Source: Lantana camara (lineage: Eukaryota; Streptophyta; Magnoliopsida; Lamiales; Verbenaceae). From it: DNA of 64,000 bases. The stretch spans positions 91,966,894-92,030,893 of the forward strand of contig CM074859.1 of the NCBI GenBank assembly GCA_037501455.1, read 5' to 3'. This document shows, one piece after another, positions 61,301 through 64,000 of this stretch. Numbering within the stretch: the first letter of the stretch is position 1; each line of letters begins with the position of its first letter. The position numbers and the translations under genes were made by a program. The notes beneath the pieces are model-generated. The model saw only the letters and a program-made list of their open reading frames with translations. It searched no databases and was not told where the DNA came from.

Positions 61301-63049
61301 TTTGAACCTTAAGATTGAGAACCATTCCTTTTTCTTTCTTCCACTTACTGGTTTTCTAGGCCGTGGATGTTGATATCTGATTAAAGAGAACTTTTCCCTT
61401 AGTTTATATCACCCTTTCTGCCATATTGAGGTGGTTCATTCGTTCAGGTTAGGTTAAAAAAAAATTATTTAAAATTATTCCTGAACTCTCAAACGACTTA
61501 GGCAGAGAATATAGGATCGTATCCTGTCTTTTAAGATTGTTTCTTTAAGCACAGAGGCTTTCAATCTCGTTCAGACATCTTCATAACTAACAACCTTCTT
61601 ATTGGCTCGTACCTTAGTATGATTCTGTCTTCAAAACATGTTCTTATCAGTAGACATCTCATGCGTCTGATGCTCAAGAACTTTTAAGATAAATGTCAGG
61701 ACATAAGACTAGCCAGATCATTACACTTGATCTGTTTGGAATAAGCGTCTTTCTAATCCTGACTGGCTGTAGTTTCTGGAATTTTCGGATAAGGTTCAGT
61801 GAGTACGTAAACTTTCATGTCTCAACATGATGTAAATATTCATTTCCTAGTCAGCATAGTTGAACCCTTACTAGCCTATTTTCTTATAGACAAAAAGTTT
61901 GAAGTGGGCTAAGACAGATCGTAATTGTAAAACTGAATTAACTAAATAAAAGCAAGTTATGAATATGTATTTCACTTTCTTCTGCCTCCAACCAATAAAC
62001 GAAATCCACGTAAGCATTTTGATTTAAGCAATGGTGACTTAACTAACTGCAGTTGACTCCCCGGAGACGAGGTCGAAAACCGCTTAGAAAAGCAGGAACT
62101 ATTCTTAATTAACATGTCATCCACGTAACTCTTACCAAACAATGTTAATCCACCACGTCAACCCTTGACCTCTAAGTGAATGTAACATATCTCCGAAGGG
62201 AAGTTAATACATTACTTAGTCAAGTGTGCACCATTACCTAGAAGTCTGTACGAGTAGGTCAAGGCACTCCACGGAGGCGTGGTCGAGCTGACTTTCCTGT
62301 ATTTCATTCTATCCGTAGAAGTCTAATCTTGTATACCGCGAATACATACCCGCCGAAGGGAGTAGTATATATCCATTATACTATAGACCGGTAATGGAGG
62401 CCGTGAGAGTCGAATTCTTTTCATCTCGCTCCCACTTGAATTTTTAAAAGGTGTGGATTATCTTTTGATTATCTTATAATGATTTTTGGCGTCTTATTGT
62501 CGGAAGTGATTAATCTAATTAATATGCTCCCACTAGGATTACTAAATCATATTTAAAGCCCCAATAATATTTTAAGGCAATTTAATAACTACTTATTAAT
62601 TAGGCCGAAAAATATTAGTCCAATTATGCATCGAGTCTAATCTCTATTAAACAGTATCATTTAATCACATTAAATAAAATATGCATAATTGTAAATAACA
62701 TAATATCTCATATTATCACGATCACGCCATAAAAAAATAATTAAGCATGCTTTCAAATAATTATCACATAATTATCATGCTTAAAATAAATGGCATAAAG
62801 TAAACATGTTATAAATAAATTATCTCATAATTTAAATCATGTTTACTGATCCGGTAATTTTCCAGGAAAAGCAATTAAATTGTTTCCCAAAGAAATTCCA
62901 TTCCGCGTAAATTCCCAAGAAACACTGGAGAGGTCACAAACGGTCCCACTTAAAAACCAGCCTCCTTTGACAGAATTTACGTGCACAGTATCAGATTTAA
63001 AATTATGCATCGCATGCATTATATCAATGCATGTATATATCAAGAGCAC
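61301..63049 (-). other. Gag region (unreadable) and untranslated leader of the copia element
   Basis: No convincing gag frame. The leader part (about 62040-62400) is GC-richer and has several similar phrases such as TCTCCGAAGGGAAGT, GCCGAAGGGAGTAGT and CTCCACGGAGGCGTGG, a loosely repeated pattern of unknown meaning. 62440-62880 is AT-rich and empty. Confidence 0.5.
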
Positions 63050-63062
63050 GACTCTGATACCA
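63050..63062 (-). other. Primer binding site of the copia element
   Basis: Minus strand TGGTATCAGAGTC, two bases from the LTR border at 63065. Type: initiator tRNA-Met. Confidence 0.85.
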
Positions 63063-63064
63063 GT

Positions 63065-64000
63065 TGCTGGGTGGTGGGCCAACAACAGTAGCGGTCCGCG
63101 ACCACATTTTAAAATTTTATTAATAATACAAGTATTAAAATATTTCTAAAATATTTTAATACAATAGCGGAAGACTAGCCGGATCTACTCAAGTATATAC
63201 ATGTAATTGATAATAAATTTTAAATCATTTAAGCAGATAAATATTTAACATGCAATTAACACTTAAGAGCATATAATTTATCATGCTTAAAATAATATAA
63301 CTGTAAAACATTACCGTACTCCAAATATAGCTATCTAACGACCTTTTTCCAGCTCCCGAATTCACCTCTCGAGAACCCGATACCAGATCTCCTCGTGAAA
63401 CCGACAGAGCTACCCTGCAATAACCCCAAAGAAACCCTCGGACTGTGGGCTCCGAAAGTATTTCTCTAAATACTTAGAGAAAATAAAACTTTAAACTAGA
63501 AAACCCTTTTCAGGGTTTAATCTCCCGAAATTAGGCATTTTATATAAACACCTAATTAAAATTAATTCCAAAGTAAATCGGAATTAACTAGGTGAAAAGG
63601 GATATGGTTTCAAAACTGAGAACTAAGCCAAAACCTCTCCCAAACTTGTGAATGAAAAATGAAGGGCCAAGACCCCTATTTATAGGGGAAAAACCGAGGG
63701 TAAAATAGTAATTTCACATCCCACTTGCGTGTGCAACTTGGATACAAAAACCGAGATAACCACGTCGTAGCTCTCATCACCACGAGTCCAACGTCACCGG
63801 TCGATCGCCAAAATTTGACCTCATGCGCCCACACAAGCCGCCTAAAGCGGCGCGTGTCATGTACTTGGGGCTAGGGTTTTAGGGGCTTGAACCGGTCTGA
63901 CCGAACCCGGTTCGGACCGGTTTGACACGTGGCCTATCCCTGTTTTGCCACGTGTCCGGGTCAGGCCGTCCCTATCCGTTGACTCGACCCGTTGGTCCGT
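63065..64000 (-). repeat. 5' LTR of the copia element, partial
   Basis: Matches 56155-57050 with many point differences, and an extra GGTTCGGACCGGTTTG-type stretch near 63908. The LTRs are clearly diverged, in line with the decayed polyprotein. Confidence 0.85.

Larger units (their letters stand above)
56155..64000 (-). mobile_element. Ty1/copia retrotransposon, full-length order but decayed, runs off the window
   Basis: 3' LTR 56155-58274 (2120 bp; TGCTGGGTGGTGGG to CTATTCCCAACA), polypurine tract 58275-58289, internal region 58290-63064, primer site 63050-63062, start of 5' LTR from 63065. The 5' LTR matches 56155-57000 with scattered differences. Its far end, and so the target duplication, is outside the window. 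Confidence 0.9.

Noticed and set aside
62843..63149. Frames around the copia primer site
   Set aside because: They cover the LTR border, primer site and leader, which are not translated in copia elements.

Overview
The window looks like heterochromatic, gene-poor DNA from a flowering plant. Almost all of it is nested transposable elements: long-LTR retrotransposons with tRNA-iMet-type primer sites, a Ty3/gypsy gag, a Ty1/copia polyprotein remnant, a MULE transposase remnant, a hAT-type element and CACTA-type elements. I see no host protein-coding gene and no functional RNA gene. Species cannot be read from the sequence. The only clearly intact reading frame of recognisable function is one Gag (17628-18677, minus).

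Layout. 1-1676 is one end of an LTR of family A. 1677-2053 is an unclassified repeat. 2054-2550 plus 9722-10213 is the 3' part of a MULE transposase gene (minus), split because a solo LTR (family C, 2551-9721) landed in one of its introns. That LTR in turn holds a 4.8 kb foldback element with CACTA-type ends (3247-8079). From 10214 to 47614 lies one large minus-strand LTR element, A: left LTR (truncated), internal region 27769-31339, right LTR 31340-47614. Its left LTR carries a tandem LTR-gag-LTR-gag-LTR array (10453-21536) and a solo LTR D (22842-26628). Its right LTR carries solo LTR D' (32449-45695, perfect 5-bp target duplication ATCAA). D' is itself split by a complete but non-coding LTR element B (34589-44571, perfect duplication TATAC). 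The two LTRs of A act as mutual empty-site controls, so the order of nesting can be read directly.

47766-51768 is a hAT-like element (8-bp duplication GAGTAAAT) containing a CACTA-like element (48064-51008, 3-bp duplication ACC). That element is a monomer of the arms of the foldback at 3247-8079. From about 53237 comes the 3' end of another Ty3-like element. It is interrupted at 56155 by a Ty1/copia element with decayed gag-protease-integrase-RT-RNase H, running off the right edge.

How the parts relate. The gag-only array and the two non-coding elements A and B share a 3' module upstream of the polypurine tract: an ACGGTGAACGG motif (which holds the gag stop codon in the gag element), then an array of GAGAGA-loop-TCTCTC hairpins, then a separate hairpin whose stem shows compensatory changes, then the tract. 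Together with a shared primer-site region and shared LTR blocks, this suggests a set of non-autonomous elements using common cis signals, one member supplying Gag. In addition, the LTRs of several families each carry a cluster of short GC-rich palindromes of common design but different sequence. These two structural signals are the most interesting content.
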